From assembly GCA_965200235.1 (NCBI GenBank), contig OZ241339.1, positions 2,108,001-2,172,000 of the forward strand: 64,000 nt of DNA, written 5' to 3'. Shown piece after piece: positions 16,724 to 26,117 of this stretch. Position 1 is the first letter of the stretch. Every line of letters begins with the position of its first letter. The DNA is from Azotimanducus chitobiosivorans. Its GTDB lineage: Bacteria; Pseudomonadota; Gammaproteobacteria; Pseudomonadales; Azotimanducaceae. The notes below the pieces were generated by a model. That model was not told the DNA's origin and made no database searches. It was given only the letters and a program-made list of their open reading frames with translations. The translations under genes were made by a program, and so were the position numbers.

Positions 16724-19700
16724 TATTCAGCGTACAGAATAATGTCGTTGTTTTTCTCGGCTATTTCCATCACCCGGCTTATGAGGTGCTCGCGATTTTC
16801 GATGAGGCCTGGCATCTTGGTGAATTCAGGTGCAAGCAACACTTGCTGGATCTGCGACTTCAGCTCATTACGTGCCGACGGGCTTTCCCAAAATCCCGTC
16901 AGTTTCAGTTCTTTCTCAACAACGTCAAAGACCTTGCGAGTCAAGGCTACGAGTTGGCTAATGCGAGCTGCGTCATCGAATTCATAGACGGCAGGCTGCT
17001 CAGCCACTTGAAATGAATCATCTGTCCTCTTGACAGGGCCGAAAAGCTCACGTTGCAACATCCGAAAAAACGGCATCTGCTTTTTCCGGTGCAGCCCATG
17101 CGTCGACTCGTTGCGTGCGCCGATGATGCGCTTTCGCAGCTTTTCCAGTTCCGCGTGGATCGAGTTCCAGTTATCGCGAAATCGCTCAAAAATCTCTTCC
17201 AAAGCTTCGGCGAAGGAAGCGCGCAGGTCCGGGTCGTCGTTAAGGTCAACGTGAAGATGGTGGCGAATCGCGTGCTCAATTTCTGCCGCCTTGGTCTTGG
17301 TCCGCTGCCGTTCACCAACACTCTTCTCAAAATCCTCGTCCAAGATCGAGATTGGGCTGATCTTTACATCGATACCCTGAGATTCGAGGTGAGCATCCGC
17401 GATGGCGCGAAGTTTCGGCGGAACTCCCTTCATACTCAGCCGCTCATCGCGAAAGTGCATTCCGGCAAGAACGTTGATTTCGGCAAGCGCCTTGTAGTCG
17501 TCCATGAATTCAAGGACTTGGCGGGATGGGAACAAGACATTGAGCGCCTTGGACAGGCGCTTGAATGCCAAGGTGTATTCGAAGCGAACATCCTCATCGT
17601 AGAAAAGGTCGTAGAAAGCATCGTGATCCGTCAGGTCGGTGAGGCCGCGGTCCGCAAGCAAGTTCATGACGCCGGCATGGGCATCTTCGACTTCCCGCAA
17701 CGCTTCATCGGGAAAACTGAAAGCTGAGAAGATTTCCTTCTGCTCGCGCTCATCGTAGGCGTCGATCGCCTTCCTGAGGTGGTGGCCAATGCCGACATAG
17801 TCCACCACAAAGCCCTTGTCTTTGGATTCCCCGCTTACGCGATTGACGCGAGCAATGGCTTGCAACAGGTTGTGGTCAGTGACAACTTTGTCGAGATACA
17901 TCACCTGCTCAACCGGCGCATCAAAGCCTGTCAGCAGCATGTTGTTGACGATGAGGATGCCCATATTTCCGTCAGCGCCATCCTCTTTGCTACCGAACGA
18001 TAACTTGAAACTCTTGATGCTCGCCTCGTGCCGCGATTGATCGGAATACGCCTTCAGGTGCGGCGGATCGTTGTGCTGTCCTGAGATCACCACATCCGTC
18101 TTCATCGCTTCGAGCCGCCTTAAGCAGGGATCGCCGGAATTTGCATTTTCCAAACGAGTCACCGCCGCCAAAAGCGCCGCGTCCAGATGCTTCTTGTAGC
18201 GCACGGCTGCCTCGCGCGAGGTCGCTACTACCTGCGCTTTGTAGCCATTCGGAAACACATGGGCAAGGTAATGCTCGACCATATCCTTGGCTTTCGCTTC
18301 AATAGTTGGGTCTGCCTCAAGATAAGCGTTGCGCGTTCCGTGTCCGAGGATTTTCAGACGCTGCTCGATGTTGTGATCGCTGAACACGTCAACGAACTCC
18401 GCGTCCATGCTTTCCTGATCGGGAATCTCAGCATTGTGCGTGCGGCCCTCGTACACGATTTCCAATGTGACGCCGTCCTCAATGGACTGACGCATGGTGT
18501 ACTTGTCGATGTAGTCGCCGAAAACTTGCTCGGTCTTGTCGATGGGCGTTCCCGTAAAGCCAATCTTGGTGGCGTTGCAGATGGATTTGTCGAGATTGGC
18601 TCCAAGCAGCTTGTATTGTGTGCGATGAGCCTCGTCGGTCATGACGAGGATGTGAGGGCTGGCGTTCAACTCCGGGAAGGTCTCAGACAGGTCTGCGTCC
18701 TGGAACTTATGGATCATCGCCATCACCAAGTCGGACGTGTCTGCTGCTATCAATTCCTTGAGCCGCCTGATGCTGCTTGCCAACTTCACTGTGAAGCCGA
18801 TGCTCTGACTGGTTTCGGAGAGCTGCTGCTCCAACTGAGTACGGTCAGTGATGAAGACGACCTTCCAATTCGAGAGCTCGGCATGGCGATACATCTCTCG
18901 AACCATGAACATCATCGTGAGCGACTTGCCGGAGCCTTGCGTGTGCCAGATGACACCGCTGCGCTCGCGCGGATTACGTCCTTCGATTAAGCGCTTCACC
19001 GCAAGTTTGACGGCGCGGAACTGCTGATAGCGACCGACAATCTTGATCATTCGGCCCTTGTCGTCGGTCGAGAACAGCGTGAAAGTCCGAATCAAGTCGA
19101 GCAGGTTGCCGCGGACGAGCATACCAGCGACAAGGCACTGTTGATCATTGGGATTCTCCGAACCTTGAACCAAGTCGTCCTCCGTTCTCGGATACGGATC
19201 GGCCCAGCGGTAGAAATGCTTCTCCGAGTGCGTCGTGATGGTGCCGAACTTGGCCTCATGTCGGCAAGTCACGACCACAAACTGATTGTAGTAGAAGAGC
19301 CGTGCATTCCCTTCCTTCTTCGCGTCCCGCTGATCGCTGTAGCGGAGAAGTTGATCGATGGCTTCAGGAATGGCATCTTTGACCTTCGGTGATTTACACT
19401 CAATGACCACGACTGGCAAGCCGTTGAGGAATAGCACGATGTCCGGGACGATATGGTGCTCGGTGCCAGGGACGCGAACCTTGAACTGGCACACCGCGAT
19501 GAAGCGGTTGTCGTCTCGGTTCGCAAAGTCCACATAGCGGACGGTTGGGCTCTTCTCGCCGCTTCGTCGGTTCTCGCAAACGCTGGTGTTTTCTAGCAGA
19601 AGTTCCAGCAGGTACTTATTGTTCTCCAACAATCCGTTGCTTGGAAAGCTCTCGCTAAGTTGTTTGACGACTTCCTCGACCTGATCGTCTTCGAGCCAAG

Positions 19701-19905
19701 GGTTGATAACCTTGATCCGTTCGCGCAGAACCGGAAGCATGACGACTTCGTTGAAACTCTCCCGATGCGTATCGGCTGGCGTCTGCCTCATGTCGGTGAG
19801 GTCGATGACCTCCCAGCCCAAGTCCGCCAGCTGGTCGAGCAGTGGTTGCTCGACATGGTTGTGTTCGTCGAGTTTGAAGCGCTGCAGCGTCTTGTCTCGA
19901 TTCAT
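16723..19905 (-). CDS. hsdR: type I restriction enzyme, R (motor/nuclease) subunit
   Basis: HsdR supplies the ATP-driven DNA translocase and the nuclease of a type I restriction enzyme. The 1060-residue protein has an N-terminal PD-(D/E)XK nuclease (PDIVLFLNGLPVVVIECKSP). The helicase core follows: P-loop VIWHTQGSGKSLTMMF, motif II VMTDEAHRTQ, motif III KIGFTGTPID and motif VI QAIARVNRVS. A helical C-terminus binds the methylase. Length is normal and no frameshift is seen. It lies in a second transcription unit behind the DUF3800 gene (11-base gap), separate from hsdMS 6 kb upstream. Confidence 0.96.
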   Translation of the reverse strand: MNRDKTLQRFKLDEHNHVEQPLLDQLADLGWEVIDLTDMRQTPADTHRESFNEVVMLPVLRERIKVINPWLEDDQVEEVVKQLSESFPSNGLLENNKYLLELLLENTSVCENRRSGEKSPTVRYVDFANRDDNRFIAVCQFKVRVPGTEHHIVPDIVLFLNGLPVVVIECKSPKVKDAIPEAIDQLLRYSDQRDAKKEGNARLFYYNQFVVVTCRHEAKFGTITTHSEKHFYRWADPYPRTEDDLVQGSENPNDQQCLVAGMLVRGNLLDLIRTFTLFSTDDKGRMIKIVGRYQQFRAVKLAVKRLIEGRNPRERSGVIWHTQGSGKSLTMMFMVREMYRHAELSNWKVVFITDRTQLEQQLSETSQSIGFTVKLASSIRRLKELIAADTSDLVMAMIHKFQDADLSETFPELNASPHILVMTDEAHRTQYKLLGANLDKSICNATKIGFTGTPIDKTEQVFGDYIDKYTMRQSIEDGVTLEIVYEGRTHNAEIPDQESMDAEFVDVFSDHNIEQRLKILGHGTRNAYLEADPTIEAKAKDMVEHYLAHVFPNGYKAQVVATSREAAVRYKKHLDAALLAAVTRLENANSGDPCLRRLEAMKTDVVISGQHNDPPHLKAYSDQSRHEASIKSFKLSFGSKEDGADGNMGILIVNNMLLTGFDAPVEQVMYLDKVVTDHNLLQAIARVNRVSGESKDKGFVVDYVGIGHHLRKAIDAYDEREQKEIFSAFSFPDEALREVEDAHAGVMNLLADRGLTDLTDHDAFYDLFYDEDVRFEYTLAFKRLSKALNVLFPSRQVLEFMDDYKALAEINVLAGMHFRDERLSMKGVPPKLRAIADAHLESQGIDVKISPISILDEDFEKSVGERQRTKTKAAEIEHAIRHHLHVDLNDDPDLRASFAEALEEIFERFRDNWNSIHAELEKLRKRIIGARNESTHGLHRKKQMPFFRMLQRELFGPVKRTDDSFQVAEQPAVYEFDDAARISQLVALTRKVFDVVEKELKLTGFWESPSARNELKSQIQQVLLAPEFTKMPGLIENREHLISRVMEIAEKNNDIILYAE

Positions 19906-19916
19906 GGTTCCGGCAG

Positions 19917-20678
19917 CTAACGTGAGTCGCTACGGGTACGGATCCCGCTCCGCCAACTTACCCGCTTGAGACCCTGCTCGAAATATCGAAGAAAAATAGC
20001 GTTCTCGGCATAGGCAGACGGTTCTACCCAAATAGCTCCAAGTCGTCCAATTATGCCTGCGAGCCAATCGGCCGCCTGGATAGTCTGATAACGATGGCTT
20101 TCGAGATTGAACAGTGGTTCGATAAGACGCCGGCGCCGGTCGGAGCCCGCATACATGCTTCGCGAGACTTCCGTTATTAACGCAGTTCGCTGACTGTGTT
20201 CATCGAGAGCGAGAAGGAAGTTGGCTGTTGGACTGCAATCTTCTTCACAGAACTGATCGACCCGCTTCACTGCTTCCAGAAGAACCCGTGTGTAGAGTCG
20301 ATTCGGGCGGTGCACACTTGGTGAAGCAGTCTTTTTGACTCCGACATACAACACGAACCCACCTATGGATTCAATTTTGTTGAACATACGGTGGGTAAAT
20401 CTGCGCAGCTGGGGATACCGCTCGACATTGACCGCCGTATAGAGGCTCGATCCCTTCTTCTCCCAGACGGCAGGATGTTGGCCGGAGCGTTCAAGATCGG
20501 ACTTGAGAAGCTGGCACTTGCGCTGGAAGAACCAAGTACCAAAACCACGAACTTCATCAAGTGGAAGAACTATCCCGGCAAAGCCGAACACCGGGCTTTC
20601 ATTGTGCTTCGGGTGCAACCGGCTGACGTAAGGACCAATGTGTCCGAATTCGTCAAGATAGGTGAAGTAGTCCGTCAT
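19917..20678 (-). CDS. DUF3800 domain protein
   Basis: The 253-residue product begins TDYFTYLDEFGHIGPYVSR, the DUF3800 start pattern (usually Y-x-D-E-S-G; here Phe replaces the Ser). It ends with HRYQTIQAADWLAGIIGRLG, the family's conserved C-terminal Q-x-x-D segment. An RNase H-like fold has been suggested for the family, so a nuclease role is possible but unproved. ATG 20678 has a GGAA box and is preferred over the ATG at 20696. The gene is the first of the DUF3800-hsdR-ygjP operon and sits behind a clear promoter. Confidence 0.8.
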   Translation of the reverse strand: MTDYFTYLDEFGHIGPYVSRLHPKHNESPVFGFAGIVLPLDEVRGFGTWFFQRKCQLLKSDLERSGQHPAVWEKKGSSLYTAVNVERYPQLRRFTHRMFNKIESIGGFVLYVGVKKTASPSVHRPNRLYTRVLLEAVKRVDQFCEEDCSPTANFLLALDEHSQRTALITEVSRSMYAGSDRRRRLIEPLFNLESHRYQTIQAADWLAGIIGRLGAIWVEPSAYAENAIFLRYFEQGLKRVSWRSGIRTRSDSR

Positions 20679-20766
20679 CACGGGTTCCAGATACACGAAA
20701 GCCCACGCCGGAACGTGGGCCTCGGAAGGAGGGTAAGCCGCCGAAACGACTTGCGTCTCGCAAGAG

Positions 20767-20796
20767 AATATAGGCTATTCCGCGACTCAATGTCAA
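20767..20796 (-). promoter_or_regulatory. sigma70-type promoter of the DUF3800-hsdR-ygjP unit
   Basis: A consensus TTGACA (20791-20796) and TATATT (20767-20772) on the minus strand are 18 bases apart, about 90 bases before the DUF3800 start. The -35 box is embedded in the first of three 21-bp direct repeats, so a regulator bound there could control the restriction subunit. Confidence 0.65.
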
Positions 20797-20849
20797 CTCC
20801 TAGAAACACAATGTCACCACCTGTAAACGCAATGCCACAACTTCTCAAC
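20787..20849 (-). repeat. three tandem 21-bp direct repeats at a promoter
   Basis: Copies occupy 20787-20807, 20808-20828 and 20829-20849 with no bases between them. On the minus strand all begin GTT, and the shared core near the end is TGACATTG (TGGCATTG in the most upstream copy). Ten or more positions are identical in all three. The period equals two DNA turns and the first copy contains the -35 box, as expected for operator or activator sites of one repeat-binding protein. Confidence 0.6.
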
Positions 20850-20883
20850 ATCCTTGTCGATTCGCCCGCTCGCTGGCAGCCCG

Positions 20884-21930
20884 TCAATCCTTCGACCGCT
20901 TGCTCAGTGCCTTGGCAGCGGCCTCTAGTGATTCTATATAAGCACGCTCACCCTCGGATTCAAGAAACGCACGACGCCGATCAGCGAATCGGTCGTACTC
21001 CCGTCTGGCTCGCTCATCCGCTACCTTCTTGCTGACCCTACCGGAATGGCTCAACACATCCCTTTCGTTAAAGCGAAGGAAGTCGTCCAATCGCTCTGCC
21101 CACTCCCGAAAAAATACTTGCTTGCGACGCCTGGCCTTGTCTTCGGCGAAATCAAGCCACATCACAACAATCCGATTGAGTTCATCGATTTCATCGCCAT
21201 CCAGATAGTTCTTGGCAACCGTGACATCGCCCTTGCGCACACTTCCACTTTTCCAGTTGGTGATCCCCATGTTGGCTTGATTGTGATCCGCCCGCTGATG
21301 AATGATCTCCGCCGCGGTGAGGCCAGTCGCAGCAAAATGGAGCTTGTTCTGGATGGTCTGAAAGAAAGTGGACGTCTCCTTCAGCGAAGGCTGGTAATCG
21401 GCAGCGAGCGCAAAAATCTCCCGCACCCGCAAATACATGCGCCGCTCGCTGGCACGGATATCGCGGATGCGATCCAGCATCTCATCGAAATAGTCGGGCA
21501 TCGCGGCTCCAGCGACTGGCGGGTTCTTCAGGCGCTCGTCATCCATCACGAAACCCTTGAGCAGATACTCGCTCAAACGCGCCGCCGCCCATTGCCTGAA
21601 CTGAGTGCCGCGAGGACTGCGAACCCGGTAGCCAACCGCCAGAATAGCATCTAGGTTGTAGTGTTTGACCGCACGCCGTACTTGGCGTGCCCCCTCCTGT
21701 TGAACTTGTAAGTATTCCTTACAAGTTGCCGCCTGATTAAGTTCACAATCCTGGTAGATCGCCCTCAGATGCTGGGTGATACTCTGCGGTGTGGTTTGGA
21801 AAAGCTCTGCTATTAACGCCTGGCTGAGCCAGACTGTCTCCGCCTCAAATCGACACTCAATGCGAGTCTGGCCGTCGTCAGTCTGGTAGAGCAGAAACTC
21901 GCCTGCGGCAGGCGTGGATTTATTCGGCAT
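20884..21930 (-). CDS. RhuM-family (virulence RhuM/Fic-DOC-type) protein
   Basis: The 348-residue protein follows the RhuM pattern: FLLYQTDDGQTRIECRFEAE, VWLSQALIAELFQTTPQSIT, then the marker YNLDAILAVGYRVRSPRGTQ and FRQWAAARLSEYLLKGFVMD. RhuM proteins are repeatedly found inside type I restriction loci; their function is not established. It starts three bases after the end of the hsdS relic and probably belongs to the same transcript as hsdM-hsdS-RT. Its stop is followed by the promoter region of the DUF3800 unit. Confidence 0.85.
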   Translation of the reverse strand: MPNKSTPAAGEFLLYQTDDGQTRIECRFEAETVWLSQALIAELFQTTPQSITQHLRAIYQDCELNQAATCKEYLQVQQEGARQVRRAVKHYNLDAILAVGYRVRSPRGTQFRQWAAARLSEYLLKGFVMDDERLKNPPVAGAAMPDYFDEMLDRIRDIRASERRMYLRVREIFALAADYQPSLKETSTFFQTIQNKLHFAATGLTAAEIIHQRADHNQANMGITNWKSGSVRKGDVTVAKNYLDGDEIDELNRIVVMWLDFAEDKARRRKQVFFREWAERLDDFLRFNERDVLSHSGRVSKKVADERARREYDRFADRRRAFLESEGERAYIESLEAAAKALSKRSKD

Positions 21931-21933
21931 GGG

Positions 21934-22200
21934 TCAATCCACTGCGGACGGTTTCAGTACAAGTGAGACCCGAGACTTGCCTGTGAGCATGTCCCGTAGG
22001 ACACCGCGAGTCAGTGCCTGAATCGATCTTTTGATGACACTCGGAGTAGAAAAACATCCCCGTATCGCATATCCGACCGGCATCTTGCTCAACGACTCCG
22101 GAGGTTTGCGAAAAGTCGCTGCTTCGCGAGCATCCGATGTCATTCGGAAGACAAAGACACAAGAAGCTGCCGAATCGCTTGGGATACTCCATTGCTTCAC
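21934..22200 (-). pseudogene. decayed C-terminal tail of a second hsdS
   Basis: The minus strand between the reverse transcriptase stop and rhuM is open in one frame for 88 codons, with GTG overlapping the stop of the reverse transcriptase. Its end reads GVLRDMLTGKSRV, which matches the tail of the intact hsdS here, GLMQDLLTGNRRV, and the DNA shares 13 identical bases. The preceding part resembles an HsdS helical region only in another frame (EQDAGRICDT...ECHQKIDS), so a frameshift separates the two. I read it as an hsdS relic; the alternative, a real 88-residue gene, is less likely. Confidence 0.55.
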
Positions 22201-25200
22201 CTTTTGGTGTTCTTGCTTGGGTGGCTTTTAGCACTCCAGCCCGCCGGTGGTGTCTTCCATTTCCGTTCGGAAGGTGCGCTTATGGAACTTGCCCCGGTAA
22301 GCAAGTCCTTGCTTGCAGTGATAGGCTTCCCTCGGTTGATAAGCTCTTCCGGGGATATTTCTGCGAAGGCTATTGCGACCTGTGGTTGACCATGGACGTG
22401 AAAGACTTGTCGGCGGTAGGGCTTATCAAAAGGCATAAAGAATGAGCTTCCACCGAACTGGCCATTGTTTACCAACAGTACGCCCTGATACATGTGGTAA
22501 TGCAACGCTTCCGACATCCTGTCAAATGCCCCAACATCTCGGTTTAGTGCGCAGATGATGTAGATGTCGCTTCTTGTTCGAAGATCAGCCGCGAGTGCCA
22601 AGTCTGTCGCGTCATAACACACAGAAGCGGCGATACTCAGTGGGCGATCTTCACCGCGCGAACTCCAATCGTACTCCACGAGCCACTGAGCAGGTCGAAA
22701 TCCGACAGGAGTTGGTGTCAGCGACTTTTCATCCTCGGTCAAATGAAGTTTTCCTTGCTCGACGGCTCGTAATTGAAGCCCACTAGCCATAGACCACTCT
22801 GGAATAATCCACTGACAAGAGTTGATAAGCGGGGCCTCTGGCCTTGGAAATTTCGTGTGATACACCATGCCGAAGAGCAGAATGCAACGGTGCTTCCTCG
22901 CAAATGGCACCAAGAGCGGCCCAACATCGGCCGGATGTACGGCCAGTTCCGGGAAAACAAGGATGTCGATATTCTGACCGGCGTCTGGAGTGCGCTTTTC
23001 ATGTGTGGCTCGGAGGCGCCGCATCTGGTTGACCCCCTCAAGCGCTGCAGCGAGATGCGCACGGTGGCTAGCCCGAAAGGAGAGGTCGTCAAGCTCAGGT
23101 TCGGAAGAATAGCGTTTGAAATCATCAACATCCGGGATAACTGTCTGAACGACACCGATACGCAGTGGTCGTCGCCAAACCGCAGAATGCCTTGGTTTGC
23201 CCGGAAAAGGTGCATTTTGCTCCAAGAACAGTGTTCCGCTATGAGTTCCCTGCCGGCTCGCGAGCATCTCTATGCGGGAATTCACGTCTGATTCCAATTT
23301 AGTGAGACTTCGAGCCGGAGAACTGATGCCAGAACCAGGCCAACGGAGTAGATCGAAGAGCATATCTTCTGTGAATGAAGAGATTGGAATCCATGGTGGA
23401 CCAAATGCCCGGCGCCCTTGAAAGGCTGAGTACCGTTGCTGTTCCCAGTGCGAGATAGGGCGCGTATAGCGAGGCGTTACCTTTTGCCGTGCGTTGCTAA
23501 CTGCCGAAAAGAAGTCTGTTGTACCGCGAATCGCGAATCTCAACAGGGATCCGATGTTATAGCGGCAACGCTCTTCGGGCTTATCGCACCAATCAGGCGG
23601 TCTGAACAAATGGAATCCTACGTTTGATCGTTCGCTCACGTTGAACGCATCTTGATCAATCCTTCCAAACTCGTCGCCGTGATCTTCCGTTTGGAATCCG
23701 CACTCGATCTGCCAAGGTGTCAGCACCGCTTCGAATGTGTCCGCCGGCAGCTTGAGTAACCAGTGGGCCAGTTTCAGGAGGTTGAGTTCGGAGCAGAACA
23801 GATTGCGTTCTTGCTTGGCAATATCGGGAAGAAAAGTAATGACATCCCTTGACGGACGAGATTCCAATCCCAGTCGAATTGCCATTTGAGTGAGCGCGAT
23901 TCCAGCAGATGGCCGAGCTGCTTCCCATAGCGCTTCAGCTATGCTCGGGGAGCAAGCCTCAACACGAGCCAGAAATTTTGAAGAAACCCCTCGCCTAGCG
24001 ATGCGGTGCTCCAATCCATCAATCGAAAAGCCAGTCCGAGCAATGACGAGGAAACTTGCTCTCTCATCCAAGCCTACAGGCTGGCAGCCACCGAGGAAAC
24101 GAGCGAATCTGCGATATAGCGCGAGCGATTCACCACCCTTAGCGCCCATGCGGTTCAAAGTATTGGGAAACTCATTACGAGATGATAGATACAGAAACAC
24201 TTGTTGCATGAGATACCACGGCAAACGCGACTTGTTCCATTGTCCATGTACAAACTGTTTGAAGATATCCTGCGCCTCATGAAGCAGTCGCTGGTGGTAC
24301 GCTTCCAAGTGAACATCCTCTGGTAGACACTCGCTGTCCGACACCATGCCCGTTTCTGTCGCTCCTGCTCTGAACAATTCGGCCAAACAATAAAGGCGAA
24401 TGTCGCGGCGAGCCTGCTTCGAGCCGCCCCTCTGCCATCCGGGCTTGAGCAGTTGCAAGACTTCCTGCAAATAGTCGGCATCCGGATACATATCGAGCGC
24501 CACTCGCAGCAAACGCACGTTAGCGGGATTCGCGGTCCATTCCTCAATGAGCAGCGCTGCGAAGAGCTTGGCTCGCTCATCTAACTGGAACTTCGAGAGC
24601 ACGAGACTGTGTTCGACCCCTTCATCGTCGGGCTCATCGCCTATTGCGAGCACCGACTGTCCGATGCCCGTGTGTTCACGCTCCAGCATAGGACGCAGCG
24701 AGCGAAACGTGCGCCTGAAACGGCCCGCCGCGAATCGGGCTGCCGTGTCGTCACGCATATCTGACATCCCCACCAACAGGTTCGTTTTGCCGGAGATTGC
24801 GCCCTCGTTCTCGGTGGAATACCTCTTCTGAGTATGGAAGAAGCCCTCAATGGCACCTATCAGCTCAGTTCCGTGGAGCATGTCAAACACACCGGATACC
24901 TCGCCCTGAATGCGCCGAGCCGCAAGAGACTGAGGAACAAGGAATCGTCGGTCCCGTCTCTCTACTGTCACAGTGGTTTTCGACTGTTCGACCAAGAGTC
25001 CTGAAGCCGCCGTATCGAGTTGCCCTTGGAGCCACTTCGACATTGCTTCGCAGATATCGTTCTCCTCAAGCTTCTTGCAACGAGGGATTAGGACGACAAA
25101 ACGAAAGTCGTCAACGTAATAGGCCGCGTCCAGTAGCTTGATGCCTAGAGCGTCATCAATATCCGTTCCAAACGCCTCGCGGAGTCTCGTCTCTAAGTCA

Positions 25201-26117
25201 TGCATCACGACATTCGCAAAGAAGCCAGACGCAACCAGCCCCTGCGGAAGCGCTACATTCATAAAGCCTTCAAGCTCTTGGTCACGAGCATGGCGTAACG
25301 CACGCTTCGTGTCTGCCCATCGCCAATCGAAGACACGACCTGCAAGGTCGAAAAACTGCGGATCATCATCGCTTCGCCGGAGTTTTTCGATCTTCTCTCG
25401 GAGCAGGGTCGGCACCACGCGGTCGTAGAATTTCGATAGGTCGCTTTGAACAATTGCAATCTCGAAGTCTTCCAAGTCAGAGTCTTGCTTCCCAATCACG
25501 ACTCGCGGGCGACGAAGGAACGTTTGATAATCTTGGAAATATTGGCGATAGAGCTTGGAGCTGCCCCAACGGTGTCGAAGTTGTCGGCCCTTGGTGTCGT
25601 CGCAGACAAGACGGTGCCCGTAGGCAAGGACACGTCGCCGATTCTCTTCTGAGTTGATCGACAAACGCGGGTCATTCATACGTGTCTCGACGCGGTCTGC
25701 TAGGCAGAGCATGATGGCTGTCGCCACCACTTGGTCTCGCAACGCGACGTGAGCAAGCGGTCGGAGCTTCTTCTCGCAGTTCTCCTTACCGTGCGGAACC
25801 CAGTTTCCGCTATCGTCAATACACCATCGCTGTGATTTCGGAGCCGGGATCAGATTCAGTGGTTCGGGCTCCCAGTCCTCATAGGAACCAATCGCCTGTT
25901 GAACTTCTGCTAGAAACGCGGGGATGCGCAGCGACTGATAGTCGATACCCAGAGTATCGGCATACCAGCTATGCGTGCGTAGATATGAAACTGTCTTCTT
26001 CCACGCTTGCATGAGCACATATTCACGGCGGAGGTCATCCAATGATGGAGTGAGAACCTGCCTCATGTGAGGTTCTTGACTAACGAACTCATTCTGAGCC
26101 CCAGCCACTTTGTTCAA
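22197..26117 (-). CDS. reverse transcriptase-nitrilase fusion, DRT type 1 (UG1)-like defence protein
   Basis: About 1300 residues. The N-terminal third is a reverse transcriptase: motif A VQSDLSKFYD (about residue 228), an early LRPLAHVALRDQVVATAI block and the catalytic YYVDDFRFVV (about 335). A long middle region has no domain I recognise. The C-terminal third is a nitrilase-like domain with Glu in VFPELAVHP (about 1055), Lys in VEQGKLHL (about 1122) and Cys in SVCYDATD (about 1167), so all three catalytic residues are kept. The pairing is that of DRT1 anti-phage reverse transcriptases. The longest frame starts with TTG at 26117 and overlaps hsdS by 29 bases; ATG 26066, 23 bases after the hsdS stop, may be the real start. 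Confidence 0.88.
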   Translation of the reverse strand: MNKVAGAQNEFVSQEPHMRQVLTPSLDDLRREYVLMQAWKKTVSYLRTHSWYADTLGIDYQSLRIPAFLAEVQQAIGSYEDWEPEPLNLIPAPKSQRWCIDDSGNWVPHGKENCEKKLRPLAHVALRDQVVATAIMLCLADRVETRMNDPRLSINSEENRRRVLAYGHRLVCDDTKGRQLRHRWGSSKLYRQYFQDYQTFLRRPRVVIGKQDSDLEDFEIAIVQSDLSKFYDRVVPTLLREKIEKLRRSDDDPQFFDLAGRVFDWRWADTKRALRHARDQELEGFMNVALPQGLVASGFFANVVMHDLETRLREAFGTDIDDALGIKLLDAAYYVDDFRFVVLIPRCKKLEENDICEAMSKWLQGQLDTAASGLLVEQSKTTVTVERRDRRFLVPQSLAARRIQGEVSGVFDMLHGTELIGAIEGFFHTQKRYSTENEGAISGKTNLLVGMSDMRDDTAARFAAGRFRRTFRSLRPMLEREHTGIGQSVLAIGDEPDDEGVEHSLVLSKFQLDERAKLFAALLIEEWTANPANVRLLRVALDMYPDADYLQEVLQLLKPGWQRGGSKQARRDIRLYCLAELFRAGATETGMVSDSECLPEDVHLEAYHQRLLHEAQDIFKQFVHGQWNKSRLPWYLMQQVFLYLSSRNEFPNTLNRMGAKGGESLALYRRFARFLGGCQPVGLDERASFLVIARTGFSIDGLEHRIARRGVSSKFLARVEACSPSIAEALWEAARPSAGIALTQMAIRLGLESRPSRDVITFLPDIAKQERNLFCSELNLLKLAHWLLKLPADTFEAVLTPWQIECGFQTEDHGDEFGRIDQDAFNVSERSNVGFHLFRPPDWCDKPEERCRYNIGSLLRFAIRGTTDFFSAVSNARQKVTPRYTRPISHWEQQRYSAFQGRRAFGPPWIPISSFTEDMLFDLLRWPGSGISSPARSLTKLESDVNSRIEMLASRQGTHSGTLFLEQNAPFPGKPRHSAVWRRPLRIGVVQTVIPDVDDFKRYSSEPELDDLSFRASHRAHLAAALEGVNQMRRLRATHEKRTPDAGQNIDILVFPELAVHPADVGPLLVPFARKHRCILLFGMVYHTKFPRPEAPLINSCQWIIPEWSMASGLQLRAVEQGKLHLTEDEKSLTPTPVGFRPAQWLVEYDWSSRGEDRPLSIAASVCYDATDLALAADLRTRSDIYIICALNRDVGAFDRMSEALHYHMYQGVLLVNNGQFGGSSFFMPFDKPYRRQVFHVHGQPQVAIAFAEISPEELINRGKPITASKDLLTGASSISAPSERKWKTPPAGWSAKSHPSKNTKR

